Source of the DNA: Bacteroidota bacterium
Lineage (GTDB): Bacteria; Bacteroidota; Bacteroidia; Bacteroidales; GCA-2748055
DNA length: 41,690 bases
Assembly: GCA_002748055.1 (NCBI GenBank)
Contig: PDRI01000026.1
Span: forward strand, 1 to 41,690
Direction of reading: 5' to 3'
Shown here: positions 1 through 10,174 of the stretch, in pieces
How the letters are laid out: every line of letters begins with the position of its first letter
How positions within the stretch are numbered: position 1 is the stretch's first letter
The notes under the pieces: model-generated
Seen by the model: only the letters and a program-made list of their open reading frames with translations
Told to the model about the DNA's origin: nothing
Databases searched by the model: none
Made by a program: the position numbers and the translations under genes

Positions 1-1044
1 ACAGCCATTCGCATCGCTATAGGTATAATGTATGGTATAGCTGCCCGCTACAGAGGGATCGAAGACGGCCGCATCGCCACCCAGAATCGTAAAACCCGCC
101 GCAGGAAGGAAGCTGCCTCCCGATGGAGAACCACTGATGGTATCCGTGTCCGCACCCGCGCAATAACTGGCCTCCAAGCCGGTAACACTCAATACCGGAA
201 GGGCATTCACGGTAACAGAAACCGCCTCCATTGCGAGGGAATCCCCTTCCATATAGAAAGTCACATGGTAGCTTCCACTTGCTTTAACCCACAGGCTATT
301 CCCGGTCTCGGCCGGCAGCAAAACATCATTGGCATACCATTGGTAAGCAGAAGCCGTATCGGTGACAGCCAGCCTGACTGAATCCCCGGCACATAAATTG
401 ACCGGACCGGGGGGGGCTATGCTAAAAGATCCCGAAAGATAGAAGGTTGAAAGCGGTGAGAGTAGCAAATCACTTTCGTCGTAGAGTTGACACGAATCAA
501 CCGGATTCGAACAGTTAAAATCGCCATAGCCAACGCCAGTCTTCAAATCCGGGCTCTGGTCAAACACATACAGCAAACCATCATTGTCAAAAGAACCCTG
601 ATCATTGTCCCCAAGTATCTCAAATTCGCCGGTAACAATCACTTCGCCCTGTGACCATACATCCACTGTATCTCCACAGCTGAAATCACCGCGCACAATC
701 AACAGACCATTGCTTCCGATCTCCAGATAGAGACCATCTCCTATCGTCAGATTCCCAAAAACTGTCAGCGTATCATGAATATAAAGATTCCCGGCAGTAA
801 AATCCAGGTTGCTTGAGCTGACAATGCTCCCATAAATGTGCAAATCCTCACTCAGGGCCATGGTGCCTGGATGGCTTCCACTGCGCCAGGCGGCATCATC
901 AAGCCATTGGGCGTGCACGTTGTTTAGGGTAGAATCCTGCGCCTTAAGAAGGCTTGAATGGTTAAAGCCAACAAAGGCAAAACTAAGAAGCATGACCAGA
1001 GCCAATCGCGAATGCATATTCTTCAGGGTTAATCTCTCTGCCAT
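1..1044 (-). CDS. Partial (C-terminus beyond window) secreted surface/adhesin-like protein with signal peptide and Ig/PKD-like region
   Basis: Reading the minus strand from ATG at 1044 gives MAERLTLKNMHSRLALVMLLSFAFVGFNHSSLLKAQDSTLNNVHAQW..., open to the window edge. It contains ...PGPVNLCAGDSVRLAVTDTASAYQWYANDVLLPAETGNSLWVKASGSYHVTF..., typical of Bacteroidota Ig-like/PKD-like surface proteins. Not in the ORF track because it runs off the edge. Confidence 0.75.
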   Translation of the reverse strand, partial: MAERLTLKNMHSRLALVMLLSFAFVGFNHSSLLKAQDSTLNNVHAQWLDDAAWRSGSHPGTMALSEDLHIYGSIVSSSNLDFTAGNLYIHDTLTVFGNLTIGDGLYLEIGSNGLLIVRGDFSCGDTVDVWSQGEVIVTGEFEILGDNDQGSFDNDGLLYVFDQSPDLKTGVGYGDFNCSNPVDSCQLYDESDLLLSPLSTFYLSGSFSIAPPGPVNLCAGDSVRLAVTDTASAYQWYANDVLLPAETGNSLWVKASGSYHVTFYMEGDSLAMEAVSVTVNALPVLSVTGLEASYCAGADTDTISGSPSGGSFLPAAGFTILGGDAAVFDPSVAGSYTIHYTYSDANGC

Positions 1045-1091
1045 CGATTTAGGGATCAGTTAGTAGGATCAGAAAAGAAACTGATCGGTAC

Positions 1092-1099
1092 CAAATTTA
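1092..1099 (-). promoter_or_regulatory. Candidate Bacteroidota -7 box (TAAATTTG, matches TAnnTTTG) for the 1..1044 gene
   Basis: caaattta on + strand = TAAATTTG on -, 48 bp upstream of the ATG; no clear -33 TTTG. Confidence 0.4.
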
Positions 1100-1206
1100 A
1101 CACATATTATCGGATAAAACTCACATATTATTAACAATAAGACAGATGCACTTACAACACAGAAGCCCAAATGCAAGGACATCAGGTTAAAAAAGACCAA
1201 AACAAA

Positions 1207-1232
1207 AGCCGTAAGGTTGCATTCTCACGGCT
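1207..1232 (-). terminator. Probable rho-independent terminator downstream of pntB
   Basis: AGCCGT...ACGGCT imperfect hairpin followed on the - strand by TTTGTTTTG, just 3' of the pntB stop at 1254. Confidence 0.5.
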
Positions 1233-1253
1233 CTTATACAATAGTTTATCCGG

Positions 1254-2669
1254 CTAAAGTGCTTTGATCTCGGAAACCAGTTTCTGGAGGGAATCCTTCG
1301 CCGAACCAAAAAACATCCGTGTATTGTCCGCATAAAACAGGTAGTTTTCGATGGCCGCATAGCCTTTACCCATCCCCCGCTTCATGACAATAACCTGCTT
1401 GGCTTCATGGACTTTGATGATGGGCATGCCGTAAATCGGACTCGACGGATCATCAAGTGCTGCGGGATTTACCACATCATTTGCCCCAATCACAACAACA
1501 ACATCGGTTTTTGCCATTTCCGGATTAATCTCATCCATCTCAACCAGCTTCTCGTATGGTACATCTGCCTCTGCCAGCAAAACATTCATATGCCCGGGCA
1601 TGCGTCCGGCTACGGGATGAATAGCATACTTAACTTCCACGCCATTTTGTTCCAGGAGCTGGTCCAGCTCAGCACAAATGTGCTGGGCCTGGGCAACTGC
1701 CAAACCATAACCGGGAACAATCACCACCCTGGAACTGTAATTCAGCATGACTGCGGCATCGGTGGCGCTCACCTCCTTCACCACACCCTTCTCGCGCTCA
1801 GCAGCAGATGCTCCGCCACCAAAGGCCCCTATGATGACATTTATGAGCGAACGATTCATGGCACGGCACATCAGGATGGTCAGAATCATCCCCGCTGCAC
1901 CCACAAAAATTCCTCCCAGAATCATAGCCTGGTTCTGGTAAATGAAACCTGCCATAGCCGCTGCAATCCCGGTAAAACTGTTCAATAGTGAAATTACGAC
2001 AGGCATGTCGGCTCCCCCAATGGGCATTACAAAGCTGACCCCGTATACCAGCACCACAAACAGCAGGACGTAAACCCATGTTTGCTTTGTTTCGGCAGGC
2101 ATGGGAGAAACCAGCAGAAAGACTACCAGAAAAACGATTCCGGCAAGGATGAGCAGATTCAGGTAAGTCATCCAGCTCGCAAAAATGTCCTTGATATTCC
2201 CATTCAGTTTACCATAAGCAATCATACTTCCGCTAAAAGCTATACCCCCGATAACCAGCCCCAGAAGTGTCACGAGTGCACTCGGATTCTCCGGATTCGA
2301 AAACTCAATCAGGGCAACAAGTGCCGAAGCCGCCCCGCCGGTTGCATTGAAAAAGGATACGAGCTGCGGCATTGCAGTCATTTTTATCCGTCTGGCTACC
2401 ACAGCTCCAATCACACCTCCGACAGCTATCGCGACCAGAATAATCAGCAGATTTATGGTCGCTATGCCGTTCCCTGCCTTGTCGCGATGCAGAGCCAGGG
2501 TAAAAACCATGGCCAACAGCATCCCTGCAGCCGCCCATAGATTTCCTTTCCTGGCTGTTTCGGGGTGACTCAAAAACTTAAGTCCCACTACAAAAAAGAG
2601 GGCGGAAAGGAGATAAACAAATTCCAATACGATATCCCCGTTATTCAGCTGTAATGTTTCCATAGTCAC
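1254..2669 (-). CDS. pntB: NAD(P) transhydrogenase subunit beta
   Basis: Multi-TM protein with C-terminal dIII motifs (VIVPGYGLAVAQAQH, GRMPGHMNVLLAEADVPY, VVVIGANDVVNPAA). Start could be GTG 2669 or ATG 2663. Confidence 0.95.
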   Translation of the reverse strand: MTMETLQLNNGDIVLEFVYLLSALFFVVGLKFLSHPETARKGNLWAAAGMLLAMVFTLALHRDKAGNGIATINLLIILVAIAVGGVIGAVVARRIKMTAMPQLVSFFNATGGAASALVALIEFSNPENPSALVTLLGLVIGGIAFSGSMIAYGKLNGNIKDIFASWMTYLNLLILAGIVFLVVFLLVSPMPAETKQTWVYVLLFVVLVYGVSFVMPIGGADMPVVISLLNSFTGIAAAMAGFIYQNQAMILGGIFVGAAGMILTILMCRAMNRSLINVIIGAFGGGASAAEREKGVVKEVSATDAAVMLNYSSRVVIVPGYGLAVAQAQHICAELDQLLEQNGVEVKYAIHPVAGRMPGHMNVLLAEADVPYEKLVEMDEINPEMAKTDVVVVIGANDVVNPAALDDPSSPIYGMPIIKVHEAKQVIVMKRGMGKGYAAIENYLFYADNTRMFFGSAKDSLQKLVSEIKAL

Positions 2670-2995
2670 TACTTTTTCTTCTTCTTAAACATTTCCAGCA
2701 TGCGATCAGTCACCACAAAACCTCCGATGACATTCAGGGTGCCAAAAAACAGTGCAAAGATCCCAAGTACCAGATTTAAAAGATTCGTTCCTCCGAGTTG
2801 TTGCAGATCGGCATGGCCAACCAGGATGATCCCGCCAATAATAATGACCCCGCTAATGGCGTTGGCACCCGACATGAGTGGTGTATGCAACACAGAGGGT
2901 ACGTTCGAAATGACCTCAAGCCCAAGAAAGATGGTAAGAGCGATAATGAATATCTCCTCTTTATGGGCATAAAAAAGTTGTAGTATATTTTCCAT
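2669..2995 (-). CDS. NAD(P) transhydrogenase subunit alpha part 2 (membrane segment)
   Basis: 108 aa, TM-rich, between pntA1 and pntB; MSGANAISGVIIIGG motif of the PntA C-terminal domain. Confidence 0.93.
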   Translation of the reverse strand: MENILQLFYAHKEEIFIIALTIFLGLEVISNVPSVLHTPLMSGANAISGVIIIGGIILVGHADLQQLGGTNLLNLVLGIFALFFGTLNVIGGFVVTDRMLEMFKKKKK

Positions 2996-3011
2996 CCGGA
3001 TTCATTTTTTG

Positions 3012-4127
3012 TCAAAGCTCAAATTGAGACTTCACGCGTTCATTAATCAACTCTCCGTCACGCGTTATGCACGCCTGCTGAACGATCTCATCATCAATGT
3101 TCACATCAAATTCCCCGTCTTCGTTCTCCATGAAGGCGATGAAATTCCAAAAATTATTCCCCAGCATCCGACTGGCATCCCCGGGCACAGTCGAAGCAAG
3201 TGTAGAACTGGCAATAATGGTTACCTCGCCAACCCTGACCACCTTGCCATCCTCGCTTAAGGCGCAGTTCCCCCCGGTAGAAGAGGCCATATCAACCACA
3301 ACCGATCCCGGTTTCATGGCCTCGACAGTTTCCTTTGTAATAAGCTGCGGAGCAACCTTTCCGGGAATCTGTGCCGTTGTAATGACCACATCGGCCTGAA
3401 GGGCATGGGCCTGAATCAATTCCGCCTGCTTTTTCTTGTATTCTTCACTTTGCTCAACGGCATAACCACCGGCTGAGGCTTCATCCCTGGCTCCTTCCAC
3501 CTCGACAAACTTTCCTCCAAGGCTCTGTACCTCCTCCTTAACCGCAGCGCGGACATCGAAAACCTCTACCACAGCACCGAGTTTTTTGGCTGTAGCTAGT
3601 GCCTGCAGGCCAGCAACCCCTGCACCAAGGATCAGCACACGCGAGGGTTTTATTGTTCCTGAAGCCGACATAAACATGGGAAAGAAACCCGGCAGCTCTG
3701 AAGCAGCGAGCAACACTGCTTTATAACCGGCCACCGTAGCCTGAGAAGACAATACATCGACTGCCTGGGCCCGGGTCGACCGCGGCACCATATCAAGGCT
3801 AAAACTGGTTACTCCCTCATCGAGCAATCTGCGAACCCCCTCTTTATTGTGTAGCGGTGACAGAATACTGACCAGTATCCTGCCTTTCTGAATCTTGTCA
3901 GGAGGAAGGTTTACCGACAGAATCATATCTGCATCGCTCAACAAAGCGGATCGTTCCACTAAAGCCGCCCCTGCATCAGCATAAGCCTGGTCTTTAACGC
4001 AGGCGCGTTCACCGGCACCCTTTTCGATGAGGACCGTAAGATTCTTTTTAAGTAGTGCAGGGATATGTTCAGGCAAAAGAGCAACCCTGTTCTCCTTTTC
4101 CTGTTCCCTCAGTACGCCAATTTTCAT
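3012..4127 (-). CDS. pntA: NAD(P) transhydrogenase subunit alpha part 1 (NAD-binding)
   Basis: MKIGVLREQEKENRVALLPEHIPALLKK..., RVLILGAGVAGLQALATAKKLGAVVEVFDVR; AlaDH/PNT family. Confidence 0.95.
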   Translation of the reverse strand: MKIGVLREQEKENRVALLPEHIPALLKKNLTVLIEKGAGERACVKDQAYADAGAALVERSALLSDADMILSVNLPPDKIQKGRILVSILSPLHNKEGVRRLLDEGVTSFSLDMVPRSTRAQAVDVLSSQATVAGYKAVLLAASELPGFFPMFMSASGTIKPSRVLILGAGVAGLQALATAKKLGAVVEVFDVRAAVKEEVQSLGGKFVEVEGARDEASAGGYAVEQSEEYKKKQAELIQAHALQADVVITTAQIPGKVAPQLITKETVEAMKPGSVVVDMASSTGGNCALSEDGKVVRVGEVTIIASSTLASTVPGDASRMLGNNFWNFIAFMENEDGEFDVNIDDEIVQQACITRDGELINERVKSQFEL

Positions 4128-4366
4128 ATGAGCCGTTTTAAAACATCAAATTCTGTTTTCATAAGATTCACTCATTGCGCTTGCAAGCCTCGTGTCGCTG
4201 CTGCAATGAAGCTAATAACAAAAATGGCCCCATTTTGTTCAGGCTATAAATCCAAATTACCGGGAGAGGTCCGGACAAAGGATTGCAGGGGATATTGTCT
4301 TTTTGTAAGGGATGCTGATTTTTCCGGGATATTTTTTTCTAATTTTATTAGCACATACACAACGCT

Positions 4367-5359
4367 ATGATAAACCTATCTACCCAATACATGGGGTTGG
4401 AGCTGAAGAACCCGCTCGTGGTTGCCAGCTGTGGACTTACCGGCTCGGTCGATGGCATCAAAAATCTGGAAAAATATGGTGCAGCAGCTGTGGTTCTGAA
4501 GTCCATCTTTGAAGAAGAGATCCTGCTCGATACACCTGGACAGCAAGAAGCGATCAGGAAAAGAAACCTGGTTTATTCGGGCTTCAACGAAACCCTTGAT
4601 TATATCAACCTGAATATCAAGAAGAACAGCCTGAATCGTTACCTCGAATTGATCCAGAATGCCAAGAAAGCTGTTGATATTCCTATTATTGCCAGTGTAA
4701 ACTGCATATCGGATGAAGCATGGCTCTACTTTATTCAAAAGGCAGAGGACGCTGGTGCCGATGGACTGGAACTCAATCTCTTTCTTCACCCGGCTGATTT
4801 CGAAAACAGGGAATTTGATAAAGTCTATTTCAGAATCATTGAGAAGGCACTTGAAAGTGTCGATATACCAGTTTCGATCAAAGTCAGCAAGTACTTTACA
4901 CGCATGGGGCCCATGCTGAAGGCCCTTTCTGCCACCGGCATTTCCGGGCTGGTTCTCTTTAACCGCTTCTTCACACCCGATATCGACATCGACAAAATGC
5001 AGATTGGTGCAGGCAAGTATTTCACTACGCCTGAAGATATGTACGACACCCTCCGCTGGATCACCATTATGTCGGGCAGAGTCGGATGTGATCTGGCGGC
5101 ATCAAGCGGCATCCATAGCGGTGATGAGGCCATAAAAATGCTCCTGGCAGGAGCCATGGTTACCCAGTTGGCTTCTACCCTCTATAAGAATGGCCCCGAC
5201 CAGCTCAGGCGTATTCTTAAGAAGCTGAATCAGTGGATGGAAGAAAAAGGATTTGAGCACATCGACCAATTCCGGGGGAGGCTTGCCGGGATTTATGAAA
5301 ACAACCCGGCTGCCTTCGAACGCATGCAGTTCATGAAGCAATACAGCGAGATCAGGTAA
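4367..5359 (+). CDS. Dihydroorotate dehydrogenase-like protein
   Basis: MINLSTQYMGLELKNPLVVASCGLTGSVDGIKNLEKYGAAAVVLKSIFEEEI; FMN-dependent DHODH-like TIM barrel (SIKVSKYFT..GLVLFNRFF..SSGIHSGDEAIKMLLAGA). Confidence 0.85.
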   Translation: MINLSTQYMGLELKNPLVVASCGLTGSVDGIKNLEKYGAAAVVLKSIFEEEILLDTPGQQEAIRKRNLVYSGFNETLDYINLNIKKNSLNRYLELIQNAKKAVDIPIIASVNCISDEAWLYFIQKAEDAGADGLELNLFLHPADFENREFDKVYFRIIEKALESVDIPVSIKVSKYFTRMGPMLKALSATGISGLVLFNRFFTPDIDIDKMQIGAGKYFTTPEDMYDTLRWITIMSGRVGCDLAASSGIHSGDEAIKMLLAGAMVTQLASTLYKNGPDQLRRILKKLNQWMEEKGFEHIDQFRGRLAGIYENNPAAFERMQFMKQYSEIR

Positions 5360-5430
5360 AGACCAGTCTGAACCCTTATTCAACAAAATGTCCGAAACCT
5401 TGTTAACTAAAAAACCCTGCAAACTAAGAT

Positions 5431-8247
5431 ATGGACGGCCTCTCCTTCCTTCAGCAGCTCGACGCAGAAGCCATCGAAGCCTTATATCAGCAGTATAAAG
5501 ATGATCCGGCATCGGTAGAACCCAGCTGGCACCATTTCTTTCAAGGCTTCGATTTTGCACGGCGCGATTACCTGAGTTCAGATTCAGACATCCCTCCGGT
5601 CGACGAGGAATTCAAGGTCATTAACCTCATTAATGCCTACCGTAAAAGAGGGCACCTGTTCACAAAAACAAACCCGGTCAGGGCTCGCCGGAAGTACTTC
5701 CCGACACTCGACCTTGAGAATTTCGGACTGAGAGAAGAAGAACTCGACAAAGTCTTTCATGCCGGTAAAGAGATTGGCATCGGCAGCACCACCCTTCGTC
5801 AGATCATCGACCATCTGGAAAAAACTTACTGTGGCCATATCGGATCCGAGTTCATGTTCATTCGCATCCCGGAAAAGGTGGATTGGCTCACCAGTAAAAT
5901 AGAGAAAGACAAGAACAGAAGCAGCTTCAGCAGCGAAGAAAAAAAGGCCTTCTTTCACCACCTTAAGGAAGCCATGGGCTTTGAAAAATTCATTCACCAC
6001 AAATTTGTCGGGCAGAAACGTTTTTCCCTGGAGGGGTGCGAGGTTCTCATTCCGGCCCTTAATGAGCTGATAAAAAGAGGTTCGAAGCTGGGCGTGAAAG
6101 AATTCAATATTGGAATGGCCCACCGTGGCAGGTTGAATGTGCTGGCCAATGTTCTCAGAAAACCCGCACACAAGATTTTCAAAGAATTCGAAGCGGAGGC
6201 CTATGAAGAAGGGATTAGCCTGGGCGATGTTAAGTATCATCTGGGCTATGGACAGAAGCTTCAATACGGAGACGGACACAGTGTACAGGTTAATCTGGTC
6301 CCCAACCCTTCCCATCTGGAGTCTTCCGCTCCCATCATAGAGGGGGTGTCCCGTGCGCGCTGCGACGCACTCTATAAAGGCGATCACAAGCAACTCGTCC
6401 CTGTTATCATCCACGGCGATGCAGCTATTGCGGGACAGGGGGTGGTTTATGAGCTCGTCCAGATGTCGGGCCTGCCCGGCTATCATACCGGCGGGACTAT
6501 TCACATGGTAATCAATAACCAGATTGGCTTTACCACAGACTACCTCGATGCCCGGAGTTCGACTTATTGCACCGATGTGGGCAAGGTAATTAAAGCCCCT
6601 ATATGGCACGTGAACGGAGACGATGTGGAGGGCCTGATTCATGTCGTGAGAATGGCCATTGCCTATAGACAGACCTTCCACAGCGATGTCTTCATCGACA
6701 TCCTTGCCTACAGAAAATACGGACACAACGAGGGCGACGAACCCCGTTTTACCCAACCCACCCTCTACAAGGCCATATCGAAACAACCAAATACCAGGGA
6801 CATCTATATGCAAGCCCTGCATAAGGAAGGCGTTTTCAGTGAAAAGGAAACCAGCGTCATCCTGGAAAAGTATGAAGAAGAGCTTGAGAAAGAACTTGCA
6901 CTTGCCCGCAATCTGAAGAAGGTCAGCATACAGCAATTTCTGGAGGAGACATGGCAATCATATCACTATGCCAAACCGGAAGAATTCGTCGAAGTAACAG
7001 AGAGCGGAGTTGCTGAGGATAAACTGCGCGGTATTTCGGCAAGCATCAATACGCTTCCGGCCGACCTGAACTTCTTCAGGAAGAGCCGAAAGCTGGCAGC
7101 GGACAGGGCTAAAATGATCGAAGCAAACAAAGTGGACTGGGCCATGGGTGAACTCCTGGCTTATGGTTCTTTGCTCATTGAGGGGCATCCCGTCCGGATC
7201 AGCGGACAGGACAGCATTCGTGGCACCTTTTCGCATCGCCATGCCGGACTTACCATCGAGGGCAGTAAAGACCGCTATTTCCCCCTGCAGCATCTGTCCG
7301 GGGACCAGGCCTCTTTTCGTGTTTTCAATTCACCTCTGAACGAATATGCTGTACTTGGATTTGAATACGGACATGCCCTGGCCTCCCCCGAAGCTCTGAA
7401 TATCTGGGAGGCACAATTCGGGGACTTTGCGAATGTGGCTCAGGTTATTATTGACCAGTACATATCCAGTGCAGAAGAAAAATGGGGGGTCATGAATGGG
7501 CTTGTTCTCTACCTTCCTCATGGCTTTGAAGGCCAGGGTCCGGAGCATTCAAGTGCCCGGATCGAGCGTTTCCTCAGCCTGGCTGCACGATGCAATATGC
7601 ACATCGTGCATCCCACGTCTCCGGCCAGCCTCTTCCATGCCCTGAGAAACCATCTCAAAAAGCGTTCAAGGGTCCCTCTGGTGATTTTTACGCCCAAAAG
7701 CCTGCTCAGACATCCACAGTGTATTTCCGATCTGAAGGCACTTTCATCGGGGCGTTTCCAGCCACTGATCGATGATGAAGAAACCGACCTTGAAGAGGTC
7801 AGACGGGTTGTCTTCTGCAGTGGACGAATCTATTACGATCTACTGGCAAGAAAACAAAAACTCGGGGTAAGGGACATTGCCCTGATCAGGCTCGAACAGA
7901 TCTTTCCCTTCCCCAAAAAGACTGTGGACGAAGTCCTGAAGCGTTATAAAAACAAGCTGCTGACCCTGTGGGTACAGGAGGAACCCGAAAACATGGGACC
8001 CTGGTACTATATCAGGGATGAGATGAAAGACATCGACATTTTACCCGTTAGCAGGCTGGCCTCAGGGAGCCCGGCAACAGGCCTGTCGCACCTGCACGAG
8101 ATTAGCCAGACCGAGATTGTGGACAAGGTCTTCAGATCCTGCACCTGTGAGCTGCTCAATGACTACTGTGGTTTGCAGTGTGTCGTAGGCAGTTCGCGTA
8201 AAGAAATACTGGCGCAACACTATTATTTCGACAAAGAAAAACCTTAA
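5431..8247 (+). CDS. sucA: 2-oxoglutarate dehydrogenase E1 component
   Basis: 938 aa; [69 protein letters not shown], typical of OGDH E1. Confidence 0.97.
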   Translation: MDGLSFLQQLDAEAIEALYQQYKDDPASVEPSWHHFFQGFDFARRDYLSSDSDIPPVDEEFKVINLINAYRKRGHLFTKTNPVRARRKYFPTLDLENFGLREEELDKVFHAGKEIGIGSTTLRQIIDHLEKTYCGHIGSEFMFIRIPEKVDWLTSKIEKDKNRSSFSSEEKKAFFHHLKEAMGFEKFIHHKFVGQKRFSLEGCEVLIPALNELIKRGSKLGVKEFNIGMAHRGRLNVLANVLRKPAHKIFKEFEAEAYEEGISLGDVKYHLGYGQKLQYGDGHSVQVNLVPNPSHLESSAPIIEGVSRARCDALYKGDHKQLVPVIIHGDAAIAGQGVVYELVQMSGLPGYHTGGTIHMVINNQIGFTTDYLDARSSTYCTDVGKVIKAPIWHVNGDDVEGLIHVVRMAIAYRQTFHSDVFIDILAYRKYGHNEGDEPRFTQPTLYKAISKQPNTRDIYMQALHKEGVFSEKETSVILEKYEEELEKELALARNLKKVSIQQFLEETWQSYHYAKPEEFVEVTESGVAEDKLRGISASINTLPADLNFFRKSRKLAADRAKMIEANKVDWAMGELLAYGSLLIEGHPVRISGQDSIRGTFSHRHAGLTIEGSKDRYFPLQHLSGDQASFRVFNSPLNEYAVLGFEYGHALASPEALNIWEAQFGDFANVAQVIIDQYISSAEEKWGVMNGLVLYLPHGFEGQGPEHSSARIERFLSLAARCNMHIVHPTSPASLFHALRNHLKKRSRVPLVIFTPKSLLRHPQCISDLKALSSGRFQPLIDDEETDLEEVRRVVFCSGRIYYDLLARKQKLGVRDIALIRLEQIFPFPKKTVDEVLKRYKNKLLTLWVQEEPENMGPWYYIRDEMKDIDILPVSRLASGSPATGLSHLHEISQTEIVDKVFRSCTCELLNDYCGLQCVVGSSRKEILAQHYYFDKEKP

Positions 8248-8257
8248 AGTTCCTCAC

Positions 8258-9442
8258 ATGCAACTGGAAATCAAAATCCCGAGCCCCGGCGAATCCATTA
8301 CAGAAGTAGAACTAAGCACCTGGTTTGTAGAGGACGGCAGCCTGGTAAGCAGGAATCAGGAAATAGGGGAGGTGGAATCGGAAAAGGCTACCCTGCCCTT
8401 AATTGCTGAGCAGGCAGGAAAGCTGGAAATCCTGGTTCCTGCAGGAGAAACCGTAAGCGTAGGAAAAGTAGTGGCCCGAATAGACACAGAAGTAAAGCTG
8501 CCACAGAAAGAGACGAGGGAAGAAAAGCAAGAAGAAGAAAAGGAGGGGAAAGGGGAAAAGAAAGAGGAAAAGGGGAAAGAGCCTGACAGACCAACAGCCG
8601 AAAATCCCTCACCGGCTCAAAGACCTAAGCCAAAGCTTACCCCCCTGTCGCGGAAGATTTTGGAAGCTGAAGGCCTCGAACTGGAGGATGTACTCGGTGG
8701 TCATAAGAAGGCAGACACGGGGAATGTGGGCGCTGCATCACGGACAGAAGAGCGGAACAAACTGAGTCAGCTCAGAAAAAAGATTAGCGAACGATTGGTC
8801 GCAGTCAAAAATGAGACCGCCATGCTCACCACATTTAATGAAGCCGATCTGAGTACGCTGATCGCGACAAGAGCTCAGCTTCAGGAGGACTTCCAGACGC
8901 GCCATCAGATTAAGCTGGGTTATATGTCCTTCTTCACAAAAGCAGTTTGCCTTGCCCTGGCGGAATACCCGGCCGTAAACGCCCGAATCGAAGGTGACGA
9001 GCTTATTGTACCCACTTACTGTGACATTGGCATTGCCGTTCAAACAGAGAAAGGTTTGATGGTTCCGGTTTTGCGGAATGCCGAATCCATGGGATTGGCA
9101 CAGATAGAAATGGCCATTGCCGATCTTGCCGCAAAGGCAAGGAAGGCCCGTCTGGGAATAGCTGAAATGAGCGGGGGCAGCTTCACCATATCCAATGGAG
9201 GCATTTATGGCTCAATGCTTTCCACTCCCATTCTGAATCCCCCGCAATCGGGCATTCTCGGCATGCATAACATCATCGAAAGGCCGATAGCCGTTAACGG
9301 AAAAATCGAAATCAGGCCAATGATGTACCTGGCCCTGAGCTACGATCACAGGGTCATCGACGGAAAAGATTCCGTAGGCTTCCTGAAAATGGTAAAAGAG
9401 TTGATTGAGGCACCTGCCCGGCTCCTGACAGACCCTGCTTAA
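8258..9442 (+). CDS. sucB: Dihydrolipoyllysine-residue succinyltransferase (2-oxoglutarate dehydrogenase E2)
   Basis: N-terminal lipoyl domain ([14 protein letters not shown]), E/K-rich linker, peripheral subunit-binding domain, catalytic domain with [19 protein letters not shown]; 10 bp downstream of sucA. Confidence 0.95.
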   Translation: MQLEIKIPSPGESITEVELSTWFVEDGSLVSRNQEIGEVESEKATLPLIAEQAGKLEILVPAGETVSVGKVVARIDTEVKLPQKETREEKQEEEKEGKGEKKEEKGKEPDRPTAENPSPAQRPKPKLTPLSRKILEAEGLELEDVLGGHKKADTGNVGAASRTEERNKLSQLRKKISERLVAVKNETAMLTTFNEADLSTLIATRAQLQEDFQTRHQIKLGYMSFFTKAVCLALAEYPAVNARIEGDELIVPTYCDIGIAVQTEKGLMVPVLRNAESMGLAQIEMAIADLAAKARKARLGIAEMSGGSFTISNGGIYGSMLSTPILNPPQSGILGMHNIIERPIAVNGKIEIRPMMYLALSYDHRVIDGKDSVGFLKMVKELIEAPARLLTDPA

Positions 9443-10116
9443 TAGTAAGTGATTTCCCGTTTTACGACCAACTCGGCGCTGATCTTATCCTTCCCCGGAA
9501 AAACCAGTTGGGTCGTCCAGTTACCCTTGTCGTCAAAATCCCTGTACTCGTAATGCTGGGTCGCCGTGCGCTTTCCACTGCCCATGTCTTCCTCGTAATT
9601 CTCGACAAGTATATCCTTTTCGTAGACCCAGTGAATGGCAAGTTCCCGATCATTTACCACACGGACCTGACGCTCCAGCCTGCCCCGCGAGTCAAAGAAA
9701 TTCGCACCCTCAAACTGTAGCTTCTCCCCCTCCCAGACCTCGAAATTCACCCGGTCCGAAGACACGCGCTCAAGGAGGGTTTTTGTCTCCCTTCTGTCAT
9801 AAACAGAGATGTACGTTTCCTCAACCATTTCTCCGTCTTCCCAGGCCGTCGTGGTATATCCCAGGGTATCTCCGGCATGGTTCATGGTAACTGTTCGCCG
9901 GTAGCTGCCATCCTCCCCGTAGAAAGTCACCCGATGACCATTAATGGTGGGGGTTCCGGCCACCCACTCCCCGTCTTTGGCCGTAGCATTGTACTGGTGT
10001 TGAAGGACCATTTTTACCTTTCCTTTCAATCCGTATTTCTGCAGATCGCCTTTGCCTCCTCCACAGGACAAAAGGAATAAAAGACCGGCAAACAAAAGAG
10101 CATGGATGGTTTTCAT
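9439..10116 (-). CDS. Hypothetical lipoprotein, RHS/YD-like beta-strand repeats
   Basis: Start chosen at [21 protein letters not shown] (lipobox LLSC); C-terminus [14 protein letters not shown]...[11 protein letters not shown] track extends upstream to 10173. Confidence 0.7.
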   Translation of the reverse strand: MKTIHALLFAGLLFLLSCGGGKGDLQKYGLKGKVKMVLQHQYNATAKDGEWVAGTPTINGHRVTFYGEDGSYRRTVTMNHAGDTLGYTTTAWEDGEMVEETYISVYDRRETKTLLERVSSDRVNFEVWEGEKLQFEGANFFDSRGRLERQVRVVNDRELAIHWVYEKDILVENYEEDMGSGKRTATQHYEYRDFDDKGNWTTQLVFPGKDKISAELVVKREITYY

Positions 10117-10174
10117 AGCATAGGACTTAGGTAGCGGACAAAAGTACTGTTTCGAACCGAGATTCCAAAGCAAC

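Noticed and set aside
5584-6957. 457-aa minus-strand ORF antisense to sucA
   Set aside because: Fully inside the unmistakable sucA gene in antisense. The sequence has no recognisable domain and is best explained by codon bias suppressing stops in the opposite frame.
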